Source: Turbatrix aceti (Eukaryota; Nematoda; Chromadorea; Rhabditida; Panagrolaimidae). From it: a stretch of DNA of 64,000 nt. Location of the stretch: positions 2,108,001 through 2,172,000 of the forward strand of contig OZ017767.1 of the NCBI GenBank assembly GCA_963969345.1, in the 5' to 3' direction. The notes under the pieces were generated by a model, which saw only the letters and a program-made list of their open reading frames with translations, ran no database searches and was not told the DNA's origin. A program made the translations under genes and the position numbers. Below are positions 1 through 10,700 of this stretch, piece after piece (positions within the stretch are counted from its first letter, which is position 1; every line of letters starts with the position of its first letter).

Positions 1-530
1 TTGCCCAGGTGTTCGTTCACCTGAACCACGGGTGAACGGGAATCGGAGCAAGCTTGGGCTAAAATGTATTCGTCAAGTTTAATGATTCATTGATTTCTGA
101 AACTTACTGGGCTTGTCGTCCGTCTCGACATGGTCCATTTCCTTGGCACCAGCGGGCGTCTTTGCTTCCTCGTCGACTTCTTCGGGATCAACGGTCTTCA
201 AGGTACTCAACTTCTCGGGTTCCGGGGTATCGGAAAAAGTCTCTGCTTCCGATTCTGCGCCACTGGGCATTTCGTCCGTCTCGACAGCCACGTCGGTTGG
301 CTTCGGCTCGGCCAGCGGCGACGTTGCGACTGGCTCATCAACTGCGAGGGTTTCATTGTCAGTTTCAGGAGGGTTGGCGCTCAACAAATCCGTCTTGCCC
401 TCATCCTGGGGTTTTTCGGCTTCCTGGGCATTGCCCAGGTGTTCGTTCACCTGAACCACGGGTGAACGGGGATCGGAGCAAGCTTGGGCTAAAATGTATT
501 CGTCAAGTTTAGTGATTCATTGCTTTCTGA
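1..530. repeat. Tandem duplication, 430-bp period (intron plus exon start)
   Basis: Bases 1-95 and 431-525 are almost identical (one mismatch near position 41/471, another near 91), and similarity continues more weakly beyond. The shared piece holds the whole short intron and the first part of the following exon of the minus-strand gene, so the duplication adds an in-frame protein repeat. Confidence 0.85.
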
Positions 531-1008
531 ATCAATCTTACCGGGCTTATCTTCCGTCTCGGTAGCGTCGTCGGTGAACTTCTTGTGGATAGCGTGAAGC
601 AGACCTTCGACGCCATAGACCATGAGGTCTTCAATCATCGCGATGGTGGGGTACGCAAAGTACATATTGGGCAACCAGTTGCAATAGTATTCTTCGTAAA
701 GAATGAGGATCTTGCGGCTTTCTATCCGTGCTGTCTGGCTTTTTTTTGTTTTGCGCGCTTCTTCTTGCATGCAGGTCCTCGCTTTCCGCCCCCTCGACAA
801 CTTATGTGGCCCGGGCGACTCACTTTTTTTTGATTGGACCACGGTGCATCGTGCTGTCTGGGGCCGTTGCGCAGCCATCGATTTGGATCTTTGCTTTCAA
901 AACATAGTTTTCAGAATGCCCCTCCGACGCAGTCAAGTGTTTTTTGTCATCGACATCGGGGAAGATTCGAATGCAAAGACAAACGACGATCAAATGTGAA
1001 GCAAACAA
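1..1008 (-). CDS. Acidic repeat-containing protein, partial (runs off the left edge)
   Basis: I do not recognise this gene. Reading leftward on the minus strand, exon-like blocks are about 824-1008, 542-738, 108-488 and 1-58, the last cut by the window edge. Introns 489-541 and 59-107 have clean GTAAG/TTTTAG ends and keep one frame. Block 542-738 encodes a Tyr/Ile-rich stretch (ILYEEYYCNWLPNMYFAYP) that looks folded. Block 108-488 is disordered and rich in Glu, Asp, Pro and Thr, like a PEST region. The start of 108-488 (TQACSDPRSPVVQVNEHLGN type) is repeated in the next exon at 1-58, because a 430-bp unit is tandemly duplicated. The 5' end is unsure: no ATG is in frame with 824-1008 and the acceptor before 738 is weak. 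It could be a real gene of which only the middle is seen. Confidence 0.4.
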
Positions 1009-1216
1009 ATGTGCAAATCAAAGAGTGAATCGTGCATAATGTTAAAAAAATATTGAGTTCATGCCAACACAATTTTTTAACATTTTCTAAGGGAAGGAAA
1101 AATGCATTACAGGGATTATCCATGAAAAACAAATTCTGTGTTTATTCGTGCCACACTGTTAAACTTGATATTAAAAATATTGACGGCCAAGTTCGTAGTA
1201 CGTTTTCACTTTCCAG

Positions 1217-2233
1217 CTACCAGCTGACGTCTGCGCACTTCACCTCACCACCGGTGAATTCTTGGATGAAGGGACAGTAATAGGAAACCTTCGTGAAAAT
1301 GTCTGAAAATTGTTTTGCACTTCTCCAACTTTCAACATGAAAAAAAATGTGATAGCCGATTTTTTGATTCAACACTCACTTTGAATATTCTTGTCTTCCG
1401 TATTGCCGTGCATGATATCCTCCAATTCTCCCAAATACTGTGAAAGCACGCCGAATTGATACGTTTCGCCGTGGATTTCCTTCAAGAGAGGTCCTCCGCA
1501 GTCGTTGGTGACGCCCATCAATTTAGCATGACCCGCACCAATCCTTTTTTTATCCTGCATATTTATTGGCAACTCGGCGGATCGCAGCTTGAGATCTTCT
1601 TTCAGGACTTCTTCTCCCAGATCATTTTTTCCCACATACTGACCGTAGCCCAGCAGGGTCATGGTGGACAGACGGCCTTGCCGGAACGCTCCTGCCAGTT
1701 TGATGGGTGTAACATTGAAAGTCTTCCCCGCAGGCAATTCAACAATTGCGATATCGTTTTTGACGGTTGGAAAGAGTCGGAAGGATTTGTGGGGCATCAT
1801 CCGGTGAGCATCATCGTACTCCACATGGTCGCGTGTAAAAATTGTGAGCGAAGATGGCAGGAACATACCGTATGTCAGAGCCTTGAGGTCGAATGACAGA
1901 CAAACGGTACAGTGCGCGGAAGTCAGAATGTGGCGGGAAGAGATTACGGTACCTGTGCAGATAAGCTGAAAGACAACAAACAAAATGGAAGGCAAACATG
2001 AAAAAAAGCTTACGTACATCAATTTTACCACATTTTTGAAAAATCATGACAACATACGGATTGCTTTTTCTGTCCTCTACCAAAGTTCCTCCAACAATGC
2101 GGCGTTGCCGGATCAGCGGAACATCCTCATTAGCAGTAGCATTTGTTGACCGTGCATTGGCCCCGCCCACAGCAGCACGGACAATGAGCAAAAGTGCTAG
2201 GAAACGAAAAACTACCACTTTTTCAGTCGTCAT
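1217..2233 (-). CDS. S1 serine protease homolog 1, nucleophile Ser replaced by Cys
   Basis: Exons 2018-2233, 1380-1965 and 1217-1302. The N-terminus has a hydrophobic signal peptide, then a short propeptide ending RQRR before IVGG, the usual activation site of chymotrypsin-fold zymogens. His57 lies in LTSAHC and Asp102 in NDIAIVEL. The nucleophile loop reads TNDCGGPL instead of GDSGGPL: the codon is TGC (Cys), and the oxyanion-loop Gly193 is Asn. The last exon gives the family tail (FTKV-YYC-FI...ADVSW). By alignment with its six paralogs in this window, residue 189 is Met, so trypsin-like specificity is not expected. This copy lacks the intron that its relatives have just before the His57 exon. 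It is probably secreted. With Cys195 and Asn193 it is either a pseudoprotease or has altered chemistry; I favour an inactive homolog. Confidence 0.88.
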
Positions 2234-2355
2234 TGACCGTAATTTTTTCTTTCTTTCGCATAAAAAATTCTCGAATCAAGATGGCAAACATTTTTGCATA
2301 CGTTTATCTTCTGTTTTCAAAAAAATACAATTCAGCGCCAAAAACAAGCACTTAA

Positions 2356-3807
2356 TTAATAAGGAGTCGGCTTCCTGCTGACGTAGACCAAATCTCCTCT
2401 CTGAATGCGTCCTGGCTTGATAATCGACATATTAACGCCAAAAATCGGAGACTGGTTGTACAAGTCGCGAAGCTTGCCTTCGGGTGCCAGACGGTAGTTT
2501 CGAAGTTCACGTAGAGGTTGGTTGTCGGCGATGAAGGCTCCTTTATCCACGTTTACGGTTGTCAGAACGCATCGGGTGCACGGCTTGTAGCACGCAAATT
2601 CTACGTCATCGCCGATTTTCACGTAAAGCCAGGAATCTTCGTCGTAGGGAAGCGTGCCCTCGACGTTTATGTTCGGACGGAAGTTTTTCATCTGTACAGC
2701 TTCGGGGATTCGGGTGTTGAGGTCGTCGAGGGAGGCTTGGGTGCAGAGCATGTACGTTGCGAGGTCTTGGTAGGCGGGCTGAAAAAAAATAAATCAGTTT
2801 TTGTCATTTTTGAAAAAAAGAGAAATTACGCAAAATGAGCCCAAAAACACTGTAAAACAGTTTTTAGAATTTTAGGTTGAAACCTTCGCTTACCCTTTCA
2901 TCCACCGTAGGAACAGGATTAATCCAAAACGAATTATTGGTTGTAAAATACCGTTCAGTATCGAGTCCTTCTCCGAAGTACAAAAGACGAATGTCGCGTT
3001 TGTCCGCTACGCCGAGGTACTCGGACACTGCCCGGCCAACTTCGTCGCCACAATCCAGGCCTTGTGCTTTTTTGTTTGTCCAGAGACTATAAAAAAAAAA
3101 TTGACGTCAAAAAAATTTTGTGCGAAAAACAAAAACAAACATGGCCTGCCGAACATCGTTGTTATCCGCAACTTCGATCATGTCGATGGCATACTCGCCT
3201 TTCTCGGGAATTTTCACTGTCAGGATGCCATCTTGAACTGTGGGTTCGATGAGCACGAGTTTCGGGTACTGGCGAGCGGTGAGGAAAAGGTGATCGCGTT
3301 TCGCGTCGACAAAGACGAAATGGCGATCCTTGTTTTCGCAGTGCTCTGCTCCGTCGGATGAGCAGTCTAGCCAGTCTACCTGCAAGATTACATTTTTTTA
3401 AATAGATTTTTTATTGTCAGAAAACAGGTAACAAACAAAGTTGAGCGAACAGTCGTTTTCTTTTTGTTCGCGAACAGTCGTTTTCTTTTTGTTCGCGAAC
3501 AGTCGTTTTTTGTTCGCGAACAAACACGAACAATTTTTCAGAATTGTTCAAAAAACCGAACAAACGCGAACATTTTTTATCTTGTTTGCGAGCGAACGTT
3601 CGCTCAACCCTGGTAACAAACCTCAATCGATTTCGCCGACTTGATAGGAAAAACAAAGAGTTCTTTGACCTTTCCGCAGTACACAAACGGTGCATTCCAG
3701 TAAGTGTATCGTTGATAGAGGTGACGACTCGTCCACGCAGCTGCAGCAGCGATTGTTGCACCACCGATTATGGCAGCTGCACACTGTGTTTTGGTTAGGG
3801 AATCCAT
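2356..3807 (-). CDS. MOSC-domain mARC-like molybdenum protein
   Basis: Exons 3622-3807, 3141-3379, 2894-3086 and 2356-2778 join in frame to about 346 residues, the usual length for mitochondrial amidoxime-reducing component (mARC) proteins. Residues 1-35 carry a short N-terminal membrane anchor (an Ala/Ile-rich helix). A MOSC N-terminal beta-barrel follows (KELFVFPIKSAKSIEV). The MOSC domain then shows the family landmarks QGLDCGDEVGR, NFRPNINVEG, EDSWLYVKIGD, CTRCVLTTV, SPIFGVNM and GDLVYV. The Cys in CTRCVLTTV matches the molybdenum-ligand region of vertebrate mARC. Family knowledge: mARC reduces N-hydroxylated compounds at the outer mitochondrial membrane with cytochrome b5 and its reductase. 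It is transcribed divergently from the receptor gene at 4392. The first intron contains a minisatellite. Confidence 0.9.
3441..3535. repeat. Minisatellite, about 24-bp unit, in a mARC intron
   Basis: About three copies of a unit built on GAACAGTCGTTTTCTTTTTG followed by TTCGC, the third shortened. Degenerate GAACAAACGCGAAC-type sequence continues to about 3605. It lies wholly in the first intron of the mARC-like gene. Confidence 0.85.
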
Positions 3808-4391
3808 CCGGCAACGCAGCAATCAATCTCGATGACAAAATTTATTTTTTATTTTATTTTTTGCGCGAGCGTAACCAAACAACCGCAAAAACAGTTGACT
3901 GCACGATCCCCGATGGGTTATCATGTTTGGCGTCAAATCAATAAAAAACCGCGTGTGTGCGTGATCGTTGCACTTTTTGCACGGAAGTAGGGGTAAACAT
4001 GTTTGCAGAAAAATTGATGACAACGGAATTGAAAAAAAAAACATTTTTTAATTTTTTTTTAATTTTAAAAAGTTAAAAAAAGTACGTAGTTCATTTCAAA
4101 TATTTTTTAAAGCACGTTTTTTTACGTCATCTACAGTATCTTATTGGTCAAAAACAAAAATTTTTGTGAAAACATTTGGCTTCTGCCGAAACTCCTCAGC
4201 TGATTTCGTGCGACGCATAAATTTGTTGTCAACCCATAAATAGTCTCCCCAGTCTACTGTGCTTCACGTGCCGCCTTTCCATTGTTCCCCCATGCCTCCA
4301 AGGTACAAATATCCCTGACCAAACATCTTTGCGCCCATTGGTTTTCTCTTCTCGTCTCCAAGCGTGACACCATTGTGCATGCTACCTCAAG
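3808..4391. other. Divergent intergenic region
   Basis: AT-rich DNA between the minus-strand mARC-like start and the plus-strand receptor start. It contains an AT-rich box (CATAAATAG near 4235) that could serve as a TATA-like element. I see no other gene. Confidence 0.5.
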
Positions 4392-6205
4392 ATGCGGTGC
4401 GCAGGTCTCGAAAAAGTTCTCCTATTCACGGCTCTTCTCAGCACCGCCGTAGTAATTTGTCTGTTTTTGGCATACTGTTACAGTATGGCCAAAACGCTTC
4501 AAAAGATGGGTCGGCACAAATGGGTGTTATTCAACCAGATGGCATGGTTTGTGGCATTCCACATTTTTTATGCCCTTCTTGTGCCTTTGATTTTGAGCCC
4601 CTCAACTGGGGGTGTATCGTTGTTGTTTCCGGATATTTCACCGATTGTCGTGCACATGATTCATCAGTTGTGGTTTATTTGTTGCGTTAATTCTTACGTC
4701 TGCACTGTTACTGCTTTTACGTATCGGTTTACTCTGGTGAGTTTTTTTTAAAGTGAAATATAATTTCTCAAAATAATTTTCAATTTTTTTTGCGTAATTA
4801 CTGTTTTTTTTGACAATTGAAATCTCAAAAATATTAAAAAAAAAATAAAAATGGCGTCAAACTACAATTTTTTTGCAAAAACAGAAATTTGGATTCTGGC
4901 CGACAAGAGCACGTAGGAACGAAGCTTCACACGTTTTTTTCACACCGAATGTTGTACGAAGCCTGATGCCATTCTGAAATACGCATTTACAAACAATTGA
5001 GCGTAGGCAGTACTATAAGGAGACTTTCTTTCATTTTCTGACTCAGAATCAAAGTCCAGGGAGTTCGAAATCAGTGCCAATACTGACTTCGACTGGCTTA
5101 AAATCATTTTTCATTTTGACATCAGAACCAAAGTTTCATTTTTTTACCAAATTTTTTTAGCGTACTTTGTCTTCTGTAACGACATTCTGAATAAATACAA
5201 AATTGACAATGGCGAATTGAGGTCATAATGCACTTTTTATCACCTCACCAAAATTTTCTAGACTACATTTTTTCGCGCTACAGTACATATTTACTTGCAT
5301 GACTCTCTTTGATGTAAAATTGAACTTTAAGGGTCACCGATGACGCTTGCGTAGTGCCGTGGTTGTTTTTTTGTCACGCTATGTACCCTGTAAAAAAGCA
5401 CAAAATATGTAGTCAAGTATAAAAACAAAAATAAATATAAATAGTGGAGTTTGATCGACTTTGGTGTTTTTTATTTTTAGTTTAAAAAAATAATAGCACA
5501 AAAATAAATACTGTACAGTTGTTTTTATGCCCCCGCAGCTCCGCAAAAAATAAAAATCTTAAAACAAATATTTTTTAGACGTACATCTACAAAATCTCCC
5601 ACTCCCAACTCTTCATTTACGCCGCGGCCGTTGCCCATACCGTATTCCCCCTGCCTTTCCTCATACTGTCATCGCACTTTTACTCCTACGGTCACGAAGC
5701 CTTTTACGCGATCGTCATCATGAAGAGTCAGGATTTAATCGATTACGCCCGGATGGGGTCACTTTTCGCCTTCGATGACCACCACATGGGCGACATCACG
5801 CCCTTCATCTTCTCAATTTCGACGCTTATACTCGCAGTGCTCTTTTTCATGTTCATCGCCTGCATCGTCCGATGCAGAATTCTCAAGTCAAAGACCCCGC
5901 ACGCGACCCGGGGTCAGCAGACACTGCTCAGCCTCAATTCGGTGCAGATTGTCGTCTTCGCGTGCTTTCAGGCGATTCCCACCGCTGTTATCGTCATGAA
6001 CGGGACCATGATCAAAAGCCATCGAATAGGCCTTGTGAACTTGGTTGCAGCGTTGTACTACTTCCACGCTCCGATGCAGCTGGGCGTCACGCTTTTCATG
6101 ATTCGACCGTATCGAGAAATTGTGGTTAAAATGATTCGTCCGCGTGAGAGTCGTCAGAATCTCACGAGTGTACTGGAATATCATTCTTGTAGCAGGAAAC
6201 GGTAG
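4392..6205 (+). CDS. Seven-transmembrane chemoreceptor, Str/Srh-like
   Basis: Exons 4392-4736 and 5579-6205 join in phase 0 to 323 residues, the typical length of nematode chemoreceptors. Seven hydrophobic segments are visible: three in the first exon (LLFTALLSTAVVICLFLAY, WFVAFHIFYALLVPLIL, WFICCVNSYVCTVTAF) and four in the second (FIYAAAVAHTVFPLPFLIL, FIFSISTLILAVLFFMF, SVQIVVFACFQAIPTAVIV, LVAALYYFHAPMQLGVTLF). The end, MIRPYREIV, carries the PYR motif common near the C-terminus of Str-superfamily receptors. The substrate is presumably an environmental chemical sensed in ciliated neurons, inferred from the family only. The intron is unusually long (842 bp) and contains one copy of a repeat found again just downstream of the gene. 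The Str/Srh assignment is by pattern and not certain. Confidence 0.82.
4868..5040 (+). repeat. Dispersed repeat, copy 1 (inside receptor intron)
   Basis: About 170 bp match 6298-6472 in the same orientation. Shared blocks include ATTCTGGCCGACAA, GCACGTAG, GAAGCTTCACACGTTTTTT and CACACCGAATG, with an ACGCATTTACA block further on. Divergence and small indels suggest an old duplication or an unclassified interspersed repeat. Confidence 0.8.
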
Positions 6206-6297
6206 GAACATGATGCCAGAGGTTGCGCTTTACTGTGAGGAAGAAATAAAGATTTTGGATAATTGGATGAAAAAAATTTGAAAATCAAACTATATAC

Positions 6298-6472
6298 ACT
6301 TTTTTTTGCAAAAATAGAAATTTTTATTCTGGCCGACAAATGCACGTAGAAAGGAAGCTTCACACGTTTTTTCCACACCGAATGGTATTTGAAGTCTGAT
6401 GCATACGCATTTACAGTTAAGTGAAAACAGGCAATTTTTATAGGGGGGGCTTTTTTTAAATTTTCTGCTAAA
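6298..6472 (+). repeat. Dispersed repeat, copy 2 (downstream of receptor)
   Basis: Direct copy of the 4868-5040 block, located about 90 bp past the receptor stop codon. The two copies flank the receptor's second exon. Confidence 0.8.
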
Positions 6473-6864
6473 AATTGTAAACAAAAGTAAACAATTCAAA
6501 CGCAAAAAATTAAAAAAAACATTTTATAAAAAAATTGATCACAATTTTTTTATAAAGTTTGTGAAAAAATTGATCACAATTTTTTTATAAAGTGCTTGAC
6601 GATCAATTTTCAATAAAAATTTTTTTTAAATAAATAAAATTTTGTAAAAAAATATTTTTTACTTATAAAAAATTTACAGTTTTTTTGTCGACAGTATCAA
6701 AAAATTGTCCCGATGCCGCTGAATCCCGCCTAGCTTCAAAAAACACTTTACAAATATAATATTTAATTATGATAAATTTAAAAATGCATGCATAGACAAA
6801 AAAAGATTTAAAAAAAAACTACCTGCTACCGGTAATGTTTTTAATTCACAACCATCTGGGTGAT
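6473..6864. other. AT-rich intergenic sequence with a short direct repeat
   Basis: No gene is seen. A unit containing TTGATCACAATTTTTTTATA is repeated twice between about 6534 and 6594. Confidence 0.6.
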
Positions 6865-7749
6865 TTACGACCGACGTGCTGCAAAAAAACACACAACTTT
6901 ATTTAAATTCAAAATCCCATAAAAAACCAACCTGAAGTTCCGGTGGCCGGGGACTCTGTCGTCGCAGATGGAGTCGAAGCCGAAGCAGACGACGCAGACG
7001 AGGTGGGGCCTGGAATGGCTAAAAACCGCTTTTAAAAACCAATAATCGACAAATGATTTTTAGAAGATCCAAATTTTCGATCAACATAAATATTTTTTTT
7101 CGGAATGAAAAATCAAACCTCGATTTCCCGGAGTTGGAGTTAAAGCTCGAGCTCGAGTCTGCCGACCGTTTCCCCTCGTCGTCGTCGTCGATCCTCTGCC
7201 TCTTTGCACCGGACCTCGAACAGGCGGTATATAGCCAATTGTGCTCAAAGGCACCCGCCAGGTGACGCGCGGTAGTCCTCGCGCGCGCAGAGCTGGAACA
7301 GCTTGCATTCCCGGCAGTCGGCCTTAAAAAACCGCCCATCACAATAGTAAACCAAAAAAAAAACATTTTGTCTAACCTGGTGGAAACAAAAACCGATTCT
7401 GGAACCGTAGTTCAGAAGTAGTACCGCGTCCAGGACGGAGGCCAGTTAAAGAAGACCATGGCGAATGAAATCGCAGAAGCCCTAACATGTTCGCTGGACC
7501 TGATCGGGCTAAAAAAAACAAAAAAAAATAGACAAAAAAATTTCAAAAGACAAACCTTGATTCGACGTCATCGGTATATTTGCTGCGTTCAACTGAGCAA
7601 CAGGCCGAGGAGGCGGAATCTGGGCACGGCTTTCACCTGAAGGATCATTCGGCCTGCATTCATGAATGCTCCATCGAACCGATCGCCTTTGCCGTCGAGT
7701 GCTCGTGCTGGGAATCGTCGGTGAGGTGATCTCGTTCGACGGGGGCGGC

Positions 7750-7793
<44 letters not shown>

Positions 7794-10700
7794 GCGTACC
7801 GTAGCGCATTCCGGAGTCGACGGTGCCACTTCAGCTGGAGCTAAAATTGAGCACAAAAAAATAAAAATAAGAAGAAATAAAAATAAATAAATTTAAAAAA
7901 TTATTTTTTTGCAAAAAAAACAAACCTCGACTGACAGAAGTGGGTTCGTTTTCAACAGACTCGCTTCCATTTGGCCGGGAAACGATCGCACGATCTGGAT
8001 TCTGAATGGATTCTACTCTTGATGCATCCGACCCTTAAAAAAAGTAAAAATTTTTTTAAATGTCAAAAAATTTTTTTGCAAAAACCCCAACCTTCGATGA
8101 CAGCCGTCTGTTGATTCTCGGTATTCCCGCTGCGATCATTTGGGAGAGGTGCCGACGAGAAATCGGCATCATGGGTCAAATCTGGATCTTCGGAAACTTG
8201 CGACGAAAAAATCTGAGAAGCATATGACTGGGAAGAAATTTGAGAATTCGAACTGTTGGACAACGGCGTCATGGGTTCGATTTCCATTTCTGACTCAACT
8301 GAAAAAAAATCTGTCAATTTTAAATTTACCAAAGTTTGAAATCCAACCTGATTCTTGTCTTTCCGACGTCGACGATCCTAAAAAGATTTACAAAAAAAAA
8401 TTATGAAAGAATTTACAAAAAAAATTTATAACACCCAAAAAAAAACAAAAACAAACCGTCATCAGTTTCGATCGACTCGCTCGCCCGCGTCTGATCCAAT
8501 CTGGAAGCTTTCTCTCGTCCAGGACCCTCTCCATCGGTCATTTGTTTTCGTCGTTTTTTTATTGCCGATTCAATGGTTTCCGTGTTGAAAAAAACGACCA
8601 CCGGCGCACCCTCGTCGATTCCGCAGAGCCCGATGACGTCCCGGAGAGTCATTTCATCGTCCAAAACCTGCTCGGTCTCCGATTCGACAAAAACATACCT
8701 CTTGTTTTTGGGCATAAGTTCTTGTTTGACCGTTTTAATCAACGTATTAGACGTTAGATCGATTGATCTGTCCGGATTTCCCATATCCTGGTTAACAGTG
8801 GGAATTTCCCCTGCATTTTTGCGACCACGCGTGCGCACTCATTTCTTGCCGCGATTTTGTCTAGCCTCTTTTTTTGCTCGTTTTTTGCGAAGTGTGTTGT
8901 GTTCGACGAGGTATCCTGGAGCCAGGAATAGAGATTTCAATTTCGCATTTTTTTTACATTACTAGGCTTGGATAGTCGTATGTTTTCGCGCCAGAACTGA
9001 ATTTTTTTGTCTTGTGCGCTTTGCGTTGGAAGCCGGAAAAAAACCGGCAATTTTGGATTTCGAAGGATCCCCACTTGGCGCAAAAACATCCGGTGTTCCC
9101 AAAATTTTTTTTGGGAACTACTATCAGTGTGGTACACCTCTATGCAAAGTTGCTTCTCGATCGATCCGATTCTTTTCGAGAAATTATCTACCACCTAACT
9201 TCCACTAGAAAGACTATTATCCTATGGAAAAAAAACAATGGATGCCATATATCGTTAGTTTGAGTCAAGGTAATGTAGGAAATCGATATCGAAAAAAAGA
9301 TCGACAACAGACTGGCGGTAGCGTGATTTATCACCGAATTTGTGATCACCGATAGTGAAAGAGCTGATATGAAAATATCTCGAAAAGAATCGGATCGATC
9401 GAGAAGCAACTTTGCATAGAGGTGTACCACACTGATAGTAGTTCCCAAAAAAAATTTTGGGAACACCGGATGTTTTTGAGCCAAGTGGGGATCCTTCGAA
9501 ATCCAAAATTACCGGTTTTTTGCCGGCTTCCAACGCAAAGCGCACAAGACAAAAAAATTCAGTTCTGGCGCGAAAACATACGACTATCCAAGCCTAGTAA
9601 TGTAAAAAAAATGCGAAATTGAAATCTCTATTCCTGGCTCCAGGATACCTCGTCGAACACAACACACTTCGCAAAAAACGAGCAAAAAAAGAGGCTAGAC
9701 AAAATCGCGGCAAGAAATGAGTGCGCACGCGTGGTCGCAAAAATGCAGGGGAAATTCCCACTGTGTGGTTAGACTTGATCGGTCTTCTGTGGCTATCAAA
9801 TTCGTACAAGTGAAGCGTGACCATATCCAGAGGCTTCATCAAAAAGCGCTTGGAATTTTCCTTGGAGTTTTTTTTCTTGTCTGAAAAAAAAGAAATCAAT
9901 AAAAACAGTCAAAAATTGGTTCAATGACAAAAAACTAGAAAAAAAATCGATATACACATTTTTTTACAATTTTAAACATTTGTGTAAAAAAATAAAATTC
10001 GTTTCGATGAATAAAATATTGACTTACGCGGAACCGAAACTTGTGTTGCCGGGAATGAGTTCGAGGCGGCATTTTTTTCTTCTTCAGCGCAATGAACTCC
10101 ATCGGAATCGATGGAAGCAGCCTGAAGGTCTGAAAAAAAAATAAAAGATCCAATTTCGGTCAGCAAAATCAAAAAAATGCTTTTTTTGAAAAATCGATCG
10201 ATAAAAAAATTCAAACTCTACCCGAGTCTGAAGCCACTGCAGCCTGGGGTGTGTCCGAAGTGACCACATTTGACGTTTCTGAGGAAAAAACCGTTTCCGT
10301 TGTTGTTGTTCCAGTTTTCGAACCCTGGATGCGTTTTTTCGGTTGAATTGAACGCTGAGCCGCTACCTGCCCTACAAATTCATCGGTGCCGACAGCGCCC
10401 GGTAGAGCTGCTTGCTGGTCTGAAAAAAAAGATCGATCGAACTTCGGTGAACTGAATTTTCTAGTACAAATTTTATTTGTCGGTTTTAGGCCAAAATAGA
10501 AAAAAAGATCAGTTTTTTTTCAGAAATTTCTAAAAACAAATCTGAAATCGAAAATTTTGAAGCTGCCTGACCTGAGCACGGTGCGGAGTGTTCCCAACAC
10601 GAAAATTTTTAGCGATTTTGTAAAAGTGTTATGTATTCGTCGACAGTTTTCGGGTATTCATATCATTTGCATTTTTTTGGCATTTTGCCATTGTGTCAAG

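Noticed and set aside
3441..3535. CRISPR-like repeat array
   Set aside because: The units are contiguous with no unique spacers; it is a minisatellite in an intron of a eukaryotic gene.
7666..7890. Plus-strand poly-Gly frame
   Set aside because: It is the antisense of the poly-Pro codon run in the minus-strand gene.
8573..9899. Long open frames on both strands through the foldback arms
   Set aside because: They are mirror images caused by the inverted repeat, lack known domains, and the plus-strand frame is the antisense of an exon.
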